Assembly (NCBI RefSeq): GCF_900110065.1 | Contig: NZ_FOCI01000001.1 | Span: 372,001 to 436,000, forward strand | DNA length: 64,000 bases | Source of the DNA: Loktanella fryxellensis | GTDB lineage: Bacteria > Pseudomonadota > Alphaproteobacteria > Rhodobacterales > Rhodobacteraceae | Direction of reading: 5' to 3' | Part shown: piece by piece, positions 56,301 through 63,370 of the stretch | How the letters are laid out: each line of letters begins with the position of its first letter | Position numbering within the stretch: position 1 is the first letter of the stretch | The notes under the pieces: model-generated | What the model saw: only the letters and a program-made list of their open reading frames with translations | What the model was told of the DNA's origin: nothing | The model's database searches: none | Translations under genes and position numbers: made by a program

Positions 56301-56939
56301 ATGAACAAGAAAGACCCCTTCGGCTTCGACATCTCGGTGTCGGGTGCCAAGAAGAAGAACCCGCGCGGGCGGCGGGGCATGTCGGGGGCCTCCGAGACCT
56401 CGACACGGGTCTGCGACCATGACGGCTGCGACGAGGCGGGCCAGTACCGCGCGCCGAAATCGCCGGAGTCGATCGACGACTACTGGTGGTTCTGCAAGGA
56501 CCACGTCCGCGAATACAATCTGAAGTGGAACTTCTTCGACGGCACGTCCGAGGCCGAGCTGATGGCCCAGATGGAAAAGGACCGCGCCACCTGGGAACGT
56601 CCGACCAAGCCGATGAAGCGCACGGTCGAGGAACTGGCCTGGGCGCGCCTTGGCGTCACCGACCCGCACGAGGTGCTGGGCGCCAATGCGACCCGCAACC
56701 CCGGCAAGAACGGCGGCGGCACGCGCAAGCTGCCCCCCACGGAACGCCGCGCGATCGAGATCCTCGATGCCCGCGACCACATGGCCAAGACCGAGATCCG
56801 CAAATGCTACAAGGCATTGATCAAGGTGCTGCACCCGGACATGAACGGCGGCGACCGCAGCCAGGAGGATCAGCTGGCCGAGGTGGTCTGGGCCTGGGAC
56901 CAGATCAAGGTCAGCCGCAACTTCCGCGAAAAGGACTGA
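56301..56939 (+). CDS. J-domain protein with N-terminal extension
   Basis: A 212-residue protein whose J domain is at the C-terminus. HPD is present in IKVLHPDMNGGDRS (near residue 180), with helix II AKTEIRKCYKAL and helix III QLAEVVWAWDQIK. The N-terminal 140 residues include a CDHDGCDEAGQYRAPK...FCKDHVREYNLKWNFF segment with cysteines and histidines that may bind zinc. The J domain recruits DnaK, so a specialised co-chaperone is inferred. I recognise this architecture in Rhodobacterales. The neighbouring bolA gene is divergent. Confidence 0.9.
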   Translation: MNKKDPFGFDISVSGAKKKNPRGRRGMSGASETSTRVCDHDGCDEAGQYRAPKSPESIDDYWWFCKDHVREYNLKWNFFDGTSEAELMAQMEKDRATWERPTKPMKRTVEELAWARLGVTDPHEVLGANATRNPGKNGGGTRKLPPTERRAIEILDARDHMAKTEIRKCYKALIKVLHPDMNGGDRSQEDQLAEVVWAWDQIKVSRNFREKD

Positions 56940-57002
56940 TCGCGGCACGCCCCCCGACCGGGGTGGCCCACGATGCGGACCCGCCGCAGGCACGGCACAG
57001 GT

Positions 57003-57554
57003 CTAACGCCGCGTCCTGCCCCATGCGGGGGCCAGCCAGTTGCCCTGACGCAGGGGCGACAGGGGCGGGTCCTGTAGGTCCAGTGGCCTGAACAGGCTGT
57101 CGCGTTCGCGTCGCCAATCCCGCATCATCCGGTGCGACGTGCCCAGCACCGCCAGCCATACGGCGGCAAGCACCGGGTGGCCCAGCAGGGTCAGGGCAAA
57201 CATCAGCGGGCCGAACATGGTGCCGTAGAACGGCAGCGCCAGCGTGCCTGCGACCAGCGCGCCCACGAAACTGACGATCAGCGCCCCGCAGGCCGCCCGC
57301 ACCGCGCCGCCCACGCCTGCGTGCCCCAGCCATCCCCGCCCCGCGCGGAACCCGGCCAGCGCGCCAAGGCTTCCCGCCACGCAGAACCACGCATCCGCCG
57401 CCGTCAGGCTGCGGCGCAGGGTCTTGACCTCTCCCATCTGGGTGGCGACCATCAGGCACAGCACGCCGCCGCAAGCCGCCAGCACCAGCATGGCGGCCAG
57501 CATCCGGCGCTCTCCGGGGGTCGACGGGTGCAGGCGGGCGAAGGTGGCCTTCAT
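57003..57554 (-). CDS. Hypothetical membrane protein
   Basis: A 183-residue protein with four probable TM segments (MLAAMLVLAACGGVLCLMVA, AWFCVAGSLGALAGF, CGALIVSFVGALVAGTLAL, MFALTLLGHPVLAAVWLAVLG) and a basic cytoplasmic tail (HRMMRDWRRERDSLFRP). No known domain. The start MKATFARLHPSTPGE is before the first TM helix; the longer frame upstream has unlike composition. It is convergent with the J-domain gene and downstream of msrB on the same strand. Confidence 0.72.
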   Translation of the reverse strand: MKATFARLHPSTPGERRMLAAMLVLAACGGVLCLMVATQMGEVKTLRRSLTAADAWFCVAGSLGALAGFRAGRGWLGHAGVGGAVRAACGALIVSFVGALVAGTLALPFYGTMFGPLMFALTLLGHPVLAAVWLAVLGTSHRMMRDWRRERDSLFRPLDLQDPPLSPLRQGNWLAPAWGRTRR

Positions 57555-57707
57555 CGGGTAGCGTGGTCCTGCGACATGTTGTCCACATTGCCTATGCTGC
57601 AATTCGGGCGGACGTAAGGACAGCGACCGTAACGCCGGGTGAACAGACCGTTTCCACCGCAGGCACATGTGTCCGGGAACCACCGGAAACATGCAGGGTC
57701 CGTTCGG

Positions 57708-57737
57708 TCACCGCCACGGCAAGGACCGTGGCGGTGA
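57708..57737 (-). terminator. Perfect 12-bp hairpin after msrB
   Basis: TCACCGCCACGG, loop CAAGGA, CCGTGGCGGTGA, 12 bp after the msrB stop on the minus strand. No T-run, but the stem is strong. Confidence 0.6.
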
Positions 57738-57749
57738 ACCTTGCGCGGA

Positions 57750-58214
57750 TCAGGCCGCCACGAACTTCAGGCTGATGCCGTTCAGGCAGTGGCGCTGGCC
57801 GGTCGGCTGCGGTCCGTCGTTGAAGATATGTCCCAGATGACTGCCGCAGCGGCGGCAGTGCACCTCGGTCCGGGGTGTGAACGCCTTGTTGTCGACCTTG
57901 GTCCCGATCGCATTCTCGAAGGCGGCGTAGAAGCTGGGCCAGCCGGTGCGGCTGTCGTATTTGGTGCTGGACGGATACAGCGGCAGGTCGCAGCCCCGGC
58001 AGACATAGGTGCCGGCGGCATACTGCTTGTCGAGCGGGCTGGTGCCGGCGCGTTCCGTCGCCTCCTCGCGCATGACCGCGAACTCGTTTGCATTCAGCAT
58101 GGCGCGCCACTCCGCCTCGGTGCGAGTGACTTCGAACGCCTGTGCCCGCAGCGCGAGCGGGGCAGCGGTGGCGGCAAGGGTGGACAAGAGGAAGGTGCGA
58201 CGATGCATGGGCAT
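57750..58214 (-). CDS. msrB: Peptide-methionine (R)-S-oxide reductase MsrB, Tat-exported
   Basis: Repairs oxidised methionine in proteins. The protein has 154 residues. The N-terminus (MHRRTFLLSTLAATAAPLALRAQA) is a twin-arginine signal, so it acts in the periplasm. Zinc ligands are Cys72, Cys75, Cys120 and Cys123. The catalytic Cys143 is in QRHCLNGISLKF, with GWPSF and HCRRCGSHLGHIF blocks intact. An AGGA site lies upstream. It is 106 bp downstream of an ECF sigma/anti-sigma pair on the same strand, suggesting control by an oxidative-stress response. Confidence 0.95.
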   Translation of the reverse strand: MPMHRRTFLLSTLAATAAPLALRAQAFEVTRTEAEWRAMLNANEFAVMREEATERAGTSPLDKQYAAGTYVCRGCDLPLYPSSTKYDSRTGWPSFYAAFENAIGTKVDNKAFTPRTEVHCRRCGSHLGHIFNDGPQPTGQRHCLNGISLKFVAA

Positions 58215-58320
58215 GTGTCCTGTTGGCTTTTCGCACGCAGCTTAACCCAGCCTGATCCCGTTCCGATAAAAAACACGGCATCCGCACGAAACTGTGACGC
58301 GCTGTCGCAGTCCGGCAGGC

Positions 58321-59064
58321 TCAGCCCTGCGCCACAACGCCCGTCGCGAGCACGGCCCCCGTCGGCGCACCCGTAGGCGACCCGCCCACAGGCTCGTCCG
58401 AGATCGCGAGGGTGCCGCCCGCGAGGACACGCGCCACGTCGGCGGGGACGCGGACCACCGCGTCGCCGGTATCGGGCAGCACGCCCAACGACACCGGGGC
58501 CGCGTCGCCGGCGATCAACCACAGTTCCAGCACGCGACCGGTCACCGCATCGCCCGCCGTGCGTGTAATCTGCAACGTCCCCGCCGCGGCGTCATAGCTG
58601 GCCTGCACGACCAGCGTGTCGTCAGCCGCCGCGATCTGCGCCGTCAGCGGCGGCACCTGCCCGGTGATGTCCGTCGTCATGCCACCGGGCGGGGCGACGA
58701 TGTTGAACACCCACAGCACCGCAAGTGCCGCGACCAGACCACCGGCCATGGCGGGCAGCAGTCCCAACCGCTGCAACCACGACTGCACGGGTGTGGCGGC
58801 GACCGGCGTCGGTGCCGCATCGAACAGCGCGGCCCTGATCCGCGTCAGCACGCGGGCTGGGGGCACGACGGCGGGAACGTCGTCGGCAAGAACGGCCATC
58901 CGGTCGGCCCAGAACGCGTATTCGTCGCGCAGATCGGGATCGACACCCAGCACGGCGTCGAAAGCCTGACCCTCGTCCGGGGTCAACAGGCCAAGGACGT
59001 ACTCCGCCGACAGGGCACTCGCGTCCTCTCTGGCGATGTCGTCTGATGTAGGTTCACCCGTCAT
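58321..59064 (-). CDS. Anti-sigma factor (RskA/anti-sigma-K type)
   Basis: A 247-residue membrane anti-sigma factor. The cytoplasmic N-terminal domain has the AEYVLGLLTPDEGQAFDAVL motif of this class, with no zinc-binding HxxxCxxC. A TM helix lies near 103-122 (LLPAMAGGLVAALAVLWVF). The periplasmic RskA domain contains GRVLELWLIAGDAAPVSLGVLP. It overlaps the sigma gene by 11 bp, so the two are coupled. It presumably holds the sigma factor inactive until a periplasmic signal arrives. Confidence 0.92.
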   Translation of the reverse strand: MTGEPTSDDIAREDASALSAEYVLGLLTPDEGQAFDAVLGVDPDLRDEYAFWADRMAVLADDVPAVVPPARVLTRIRAALFDAAPTPVAATPVQSWLQRLGLLPAMAGGLVAALAVLWVFNIVAPPGGMTTDITGQVPPLTAQIAAADDTLVVQASYDAAAGTLQITRTAGDAVTGRVLELWLIAGDAAPVSLGVLPDTGDAVVRVPADVARVLAGGTLAISDEPVGGSPTGAPTGAVLATGVVAQG

Positions 59065-59605
59065 GGGACAGACACTCTCTCAACTTCAGCAGGCTGCGGC
59101 GCAGCCAGGTCCGCACCGTGTTCAGCGGCACGTCGTAGTGATCCGCCAACTCCTGATAGGTGTGGCCGTCCAGATAGGCGCGGCGCACCGCCCCGGCCTT
59201 GTCCGGGTCCAGTTGCCCCATGCAGTCGTCGATCCGCCCGCGCGTCGCGCTGGCGACGGCCAGCGCCTCTGGTCCGGGGGCGCTGTCCGGTATCTCGGCC
59301 GCCTCGTCCAACCCCGCCCCCATCAGGGCGCGGCGGGCGCGGACCTTGTCCACCGCATGATTGCGGGTCACGGTGATCAGCCACGTCATCGGGCTCAGAC
59401 CATTGACGCGGTACCGGTCGGCATTGCGCCAGATCTTGACGAAGGCTTCCTGCAGGGCGTCCTCGGCTTCCGCCCGATTACCCAACACACGCAGGCACAC
59501 GCCAAAGAGTTTCGCCGAGGTTGCGGCATAGAGTCCTTCGAACGCGGCGCGGTCGCCCAGCGCCGTGCGGGCGATCATGTTCTCGATGTCGGCTGTCGTG
59601 GTCAT
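59054..59605 (-). CDS. ECF-family RNA polymerase sigma factor
   Basis: A 183-residue group 4 sigma factor. Region 2 reads FEGLYAATSAKLFGVCLRVLGNRAEAEDALQEAFVKIWRNADRY and region 4 DPDKAGAVRRAYLDGHTYQELADHYDVPLNTVRTWLRRSLLKLRECL. The cognate anti-sigma gene overlaps its end; msrB follows. SigK/RskA-type pairs respond to periplasmic redox stress in other bacteria. The start MTTTADIENMI fits the family; the 18 upstream codons do not. Confidence 0.94.
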   Translation of the reverse strand: MTTTADIENMIARTALGDRAAFEGLYAATSAKLFGVCLRVLGNRAEAEDALQEAFVKIWRNADRYRVNGLSPMTWLITVTRNHAVDKVRARRALMGAGLDEAAEIPDSAPGPEALAVASATRGRIDDCMGQLDPDKAGAVRRAYLDGHTYQELADHYDVPLNTVRTWLRRSLLKLRECLSHDG

Positions 59606-59811
59606 CTGCAATGTTCCGTCGCACGGACCGGCCCGCAGCGGGGCCAGCATCACGTGCAATCTGACGGTTTCGACGGAAAAGGCAACGGCACCCGGCCCGC
59701 CCCTACATGACGCCCGGGCCTGCCGCCCCTACCCCTTGGCATTCATCGCGATATGTTGCATGCCGAACCCATATCCGTATTCCGCGCGACCCGCGACAGA
59801 AAGGCAGTTCC

Positions 59812-60798
59812 ATGGCCGACGGCATGACCGACATCAACGCAACACCGACCGAGGACATCTCGGTCCGCGATGTCTTCGGCATCGACAGCGACATGAAGAT
59901 CAAGGGCTTCGCGGACCGCACCGACCGCGTGCCGGAGGTCGACAGCACCTACAAGTTCGATCCCGACACCACCTTGGCGATTCTCGCGGGCTTCGGCTAC
60001 AACCGCCGGGTGATGATCCAGGGCTACCACGGCACCGGCAAGTCGACGCACATCGAACAGGTGGCAGCCCGGCTGAACTGGCCCGCCGTGCGCGTAAACC
60101 TCGATTCACACATCAGCCGGATCGACCTGATCGGCAAGGACGCGATCAAGCTGCGCGACGGCGTTCAGGTGACGGAATTCCACGAAGGCATCCTGCCCTG
60201 GGCGCTGCGCAATCCCGTCGCCATCGTGTTCGACGAATACGACGCGGGCCGGGCGGACGTGATGTTCGTGATCCAGCGCGTGCTGGAAACCGACGGCAAG
60301 CTGACGCTGATGGACCAGAACGTGATCCTGACGCCGCACAAGTATTTCCGCCTGTTCGCCACTGCCAACACGGTGGGCCTCGGCGACACCACGGGCCTGT
60401 ACCACGGCACGCAGCAGATCAACCAGGCGCAGATGGACCGCTGGTCCCTGGTGGCGACCCTGAACTACCTGTCGCACGACGCCGAAGCGGCGATCGTGCT
60501 GTCCAAGTCGCCGCACTACAACACCGACAAGGGCCGCCGCACGATCAGCCAGATGGTCACCGTCGCCGACCTGACGCGGACCGCCTTCATGAATGGCGAT
60601 CTGTCCACGGTCATGTCGCCGCGCACCGTGCTGGCCTGGGCCGAGAATGCCCGCATCTTCGGCGATGTGGGCTATGCCTTCCGCCTGTCGTTCCTGAACA
60701 AGTGCGACGAGCTGGAGCGTCAGACCGTCGCAGAGTTCTACCAGCGCTGCTTCGACGAGGAGCTGCCGGAAAGCGCCGCCAGCCTCAGTCTCGCATGA
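59812..60798 (+). CDS. cobS: Cobaltochelatase subunit CobS
   Basis: AAA+ ATPase subunit of the aerobic cobaltochelatase that inserts cobalt into hydrogenobyrinic acid a,c-diamide together with CobT and CobN. The protein has 328 residues. Walker A is GYHGTGKST (71-79), Walker B is [10 protein letters not shown], and sensor 1 lies in [14 protein letters not shown]. The start [15 protein letters not shown] has an AAAGGC site. Its stop TGA lies in the first unit of a 17-bp tandem repeat. The usual partner cobT starts 2.6 kb downstream. Confidence 0.97.
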   Translation: MADGMTDINATPTEDISVRDVFGIDSDMKIKGFADRTDRVPEVDSTYKFDPDTTLAILAGFGYNRRVMIQGYHGTGKSTHIEQVAARLNWPAVRVNLDSHISRIDLIGKDAIKLRDGVQVTEFHEGILPWALRNPVAIVFDEYDAGRADVMFVIQRVLETDGKLTLMDQNVILTPHKYFRLFATANTVGLGDTTGLYHGTQQINQAQMDRWSLVATLNYLSHDAEAAIVLSKSPHYNTDKGRRTISQMVTVADLTRTAFMNGDLSTVMSPRTVLAWAENARIFGDVGYAFRLSFLNKCDELERQTVAEFYQRCFDEELPESAASLSLA

Positions 60799-60866
60799 TG
60801 CAGGATCTGGCATGATGCAGGATCTGGCATGAAGCAGGATCTGGCATGACGATCGATCCCGCATGA
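60793..60866 (+). repeat. 17-bp tandem repeat forming a relay of overlapping mini-ORFs
   Basis: Three 17-bp units (GCATGATGCAGGATCTG twice, then one with AAG for ATG), a degenerate fourth and a partial fifth. In reading terms, the cobS stop overlaps an ATG. Four mini-ORFs follow (60795-60815 MMQDLA, 60812-60832 MMQDLA, 60829-60849 MKQDLA, 60846-60866 MTIDPA). Each overlaps the next by ATGA, and the last overlaps the ATG of the downstream gene (60863). AGGAT in each of the three conserved units is spaced as a ribosome site for the next start. Confidence 0.85.
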
Positions 60867-61177
60867 CACGTCGCAGGGTCATGGCTGTAGGTCTGGTCGT
60901 GCTGGCGGTGCAGTCCTGTGCGCCGCAGCCCGCCCCCGGCCTTTACGACGTGACCCTGTCGGCCAGCGGCGAACTCGCTCTGGTGCGGGCCGTGACGCCC
61001 GCCCCTACCATCGCGGGGATCGAGGGGGCGGCCCTGACCGCCGCGACGGGTCGCCGCTGCACCGCGACCGCAGCACCAGTGATCTACACGCTTGCCGGGG
61101 ACGATCGCGATGCGGTTCTTCCTGCCAGTGCGGGCCAGCGTTTCGCAGGACGGTTTCCGGTGGCGCTGGACTGCTGA
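60863..61177 (+). CDS. Putative small lipoprotein
   Basis: A 104-residue protein. The N-terminus (MTRRRVMAVGLVVLAVQSC) is a signal peptide with a lipobox-like VQSC, so Cys19 may be lipidated; the fit is imperfect because the -3 position is Val. The mature part has a strand-rich pattern (GLYDVTLSASGELALVRAV) with cysteines near residue 65 and at the C-terminus. No known domain. Its start overlaps the last mini-ORF of the tandem-repeat relay. It is convergent with the oxygenase gene. Confidence 0.72.
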   Translation: MTRRRVMAVGLVVLAVQSCAPQPAPGLYDVTLSASGELALVRAVTPAPTIAGIEGAALTAATGRRCTATAAPVIYTLAGDDRDAVLPASAGQRFAGRFPVALDC

Positions 61178-61186
61178 GGCGGGCCG

Positions 61187-62332
61187 CTAGCGCTGCGGCC
61201 GCGCCGCCGTTGCAGCGTCGAGAAACCTGAGATTCTGCTCGCGCGTCTTTGCCGCCGCATCGTCATACAGGAACGGCAGAAACGCATAGCGGCGTCCGCG
61301 CGTCACGCGGCTGACCTTGTGCAGAAGCGAGCACGAGAACACGACAGCCCCGCCCGGCGGCGCCTTGAAGCTGCGGGGGCCGTATTCGGGAAAGCTCACC
61401 TCGCCGCCATCGAAGTCGTCGTTGAGATTGATGGACACAGCAAAGCGCCGGTGCGCCGTGCCCTTGGTCGTGTTGTCGCGGTGCGCGGAAAAGTGGCCGC
61501 CATCCTCGGCCGCATAACAGGACACGGTATAGCGTTCCATCCGGGTCACGGCGAATTGGTGGACCTTGGCGATCTGCGGGACCACGCGGCGCAGGAACCG
61601 GCCCCGCAAGGCCGCAATCAGGTCGCGATCCTCGATCGTGTGATCCTTGCGCTGCTTGAACCTGTCGTCGGTGATGCCGACCGTGCGACCGTCGATCTCG
61701 CGCATGAAACCGCTCTCTGCGCCGCCGTTCGCGCTGTAGACGTCGATCAGATGGGCACAGACCTCCGGCTCGAACACGCGGGGCAGGAACAGGACCGGGG
61801 CCATGATGTCCTGCCCCGTGTGCCGGTCGGGATGCGGCAGGCCGTCCAGCAGCGCAAAGAGTTGCGCATGATCACTGTGATCGTCGCGCAGCGGGATCGC
61901 GGCCAACACCCGCATGGTGGGGTCGATCACCACCCACTGTCGCACCATCCGCACATCCGGCCCCGGCACCGCATCGCGCGCGACCACGGCATAGAGGCGG
62001 CCTGCCGTCAGGTCGAAGTCCCACAAATGGCGATAGCCCGGCATCCGGTTCTGCAACCGTCCCGTCGCCTCGTCCTGCGGATCGGCACTGACACCGAAGA
62101 AGCACGCGAATTCGTCGTCGAAAAGGTCTGGCCTTGCGTGCACCGCAGCCAGCGCCGCCTGCGTCCGTCGATCGCCGCCACTGCCGAAAAAGCACATCAC
62201 CAGATACCGTCCGGCCGCACTGTCGAAGGCGTAGCGCGGATTGGCCGCACTGCGCTGGACAAAGGACGGCGCCGGATCGCCGGGGGTCAGGCCCGGCCCG
62301 AGTGTGGTCAAGATCTTGATCGGATTGGTCAT
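61187..62332 (-). CDS. Redoxin-like domain fused to 2-oxoglutarate/Fe(II) oxygenase (prolyl 4-hydroxylase type)
   Basis: A 381-residue two-domain protein. Residues about 1-180 resemble an AhpC/TSA peroxiredoxin-fold domain (LTPGDPAPSFVQRS, RYLVMCFFGSGGDRRTQ, FFGVSADPQDEA). The canonical PxxxTxxC motif is absent, because Gly-Ser replaces the peroxidatic Cys region. Residues 190-381 form a P4Hc oxygenase with HFSAHRDN (His-x-Asp), the distal His in SLLHKVSRVTRGRRYAF and the 2OG-binding Arg. It presumably hydroxylates a protein or peptide; the substrate is unknown. It lies downstream of the FMN reductase on the same strand. Confidence 0.85.
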   Translation of the reverse strand: MTNPIKILTTLGPGLTPGDPAPSFVQRSAANPRYAFDSAAGRYLVMCFFGSGGDRRTQAALAAVHARPDLFDDEFACFFGVSADPQDEATGRLQNRMPGYRHLWDFDLTAGRLYAVVARDAVPGPDVRMVRQWVVIDPTMRVLAAIPLRDDHSDHAQLFALLDGLPHPDRHTGQDIMAPVLFLPRVFEPEVCAHLIDVYSANGGAESGFMREIDGRTVGITDDRFKQRKDHTIEDRDLIAALRGRFLRRVVPQIAKVHQFAVTRMERYTVSCYAAEDGGHFSAHRDNTTKGTAHRRFAVSINLNDDFDGGEVSFPEYGPRSFKAPPGGAVVFSCSLLHKVSRVTRGRRYAFLPFLYDDAAAKTREQNLRFLDAATAARPQR

Positions 62333-62531
62333 TGTTGCGGGTAGCCTCACGGTGACGGCGGGTACGCGATCCCGCCGCCACAGGCTAATGTGCACGGACG
62401 CACCGTCACAAGCAAAGTTCCGCCGATCACCACGGCGTCCGGGATCACATTCCCGTCATGTCGCAAACGAAGGCGGGGGCGGAGGATCTGCGACAGCCCG
62501 CCCCCGGTTGGCCTGCCTGCCCGGCTGGTTG

Positions 62532-63116
62532 TCAGCCGCGCGCGGCGTTGGCTGCGTTGGCCCACCAGACGATGTCGCCCAGCATTTCTGTTGCGTGGCC
62601 CAGCAGGTGATCCTCGATCGTCTCGATGTCGGCGCCAGCACCCATCGGGTGGACAGCCATGAAATCGCCGCCGCCGATGTGCACGGCGGGACGGACGGGG
62701 ACCATCTCCAACTCGACCGCGATGGTGCGCAGGTGCTCGACGGCACGGGCCGCCCCCACGCCGCCATAGCCGATGGCGCCCATCGGCTTGCGGTTCCATT
62801 CCACATAGGCCTGATCGAGAGCGTTCTTCAACGCCCCGGTGATCGAGTGGTTGTACTCGGCGGTGACGAAGATGTAGCCGTCATAGCCTGCGATGGCCTG
62901 CTGCCACGCCACTGCCCTGGGGTCCTGACTGGGGACATATTTGTTGCCACCCATCTCGTCGAACAGCGGCAGGTCGAAATCGCGCAGATCGACGATTTCG
63001 GCGGTCATGTCGGTACGGGCCTGCGCCTGCTTCAGCATCCAGGCGGCGGGTTTGTCGGCAAAGCGGGCGTCACGGGTCGATCCGATGACGATGGCGATCT
63101 TTGGCAGGCTAGGCAT
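62532..63116 (-). CDS. NADPH-dependent FMN reductase family oxidoreductase
   Basis: A 194-residue flavodoxin-like enzyme. The FMN phosphate loop is IAIVIGSTRDARFADKPA, with FVTAEYNHSITGALKNALDQAY and IGYGGVGAARAVEHLR as the other cofactor segments. The family reduces quinones, azo dyes, chromate or flavins with NADPH. A TAGGAACCG-type site precedes the ATG. It may supply reductant for the iron oxygenase encoded 200 bp downstream, but this is inference. Confidence 0.92.
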   Translation of the reverse strand: MPSLPKIAIVIGSTRDARFADKPAAWMLKQAQARTDMTAEIVDLRDFDLPLFDEMGGNKYVPSQDPRAVAWQQAIAGYDGYIFVTAEYNHSITGALKNALDQAYVEWNRKPMGAIGYGGVGAARAVEHLRTIAVELEMVPVRPAVHIGGGDFMAVHPMGAGADIETIEDHLLGHATEMLGDIVWWANAANAARG

Positions 63117-63260
63117 GGGACGGTTCCTGTTGAATTGGCGTTGGGGGGCAGATGCGACCGGGTGACCGTGATCGCAACCGGCGTCTCAGCACAGGGTCTG
63201 TGCGCAGGTTGCAGCAGCGCCACCTCGGGCTGCACATGCCCTGATTGCGCATGGCACCTG

Positions 63261-63324
63261 CTGGACATGGGCCCGGCTGGACACGGGCCCGGCTGGACAT
63301 GGGCCCGGCTGGACATGGGCCCGG
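63261..63324 (+). repeat. Four tandem 16-bp repeats upstream of cobT
   Basis: CTGGACATGGGCCCGG is repeated four times (units at 63261, 63277, 63293 and 63309; one T-to-C change in the second). Each unit contains the palindrome GGGCCC. ATGs in the first and fourth units (63267, 63315) open a frame that ends at 63374 with a TGA overlapping the cobT ATG. Confidence 0.85.
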
Positions 63325-63370
63325 CCAGCCCCACCTTGCACCCCACACGGCAGAGTGATTTACAAACCCC

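Noticed and set aside
60793-60866. Short repeats considered as a CRISPR array
   Set aside because: Units are contiguous with no spacers; same for 63261-63324.
63032-63346. Cys/Pro/Gly repeat protein on the minus strand upstream of cobT
   Set aside because: It is the reverse reading of the 16-bp tandem repeats and the FMN reductase start.
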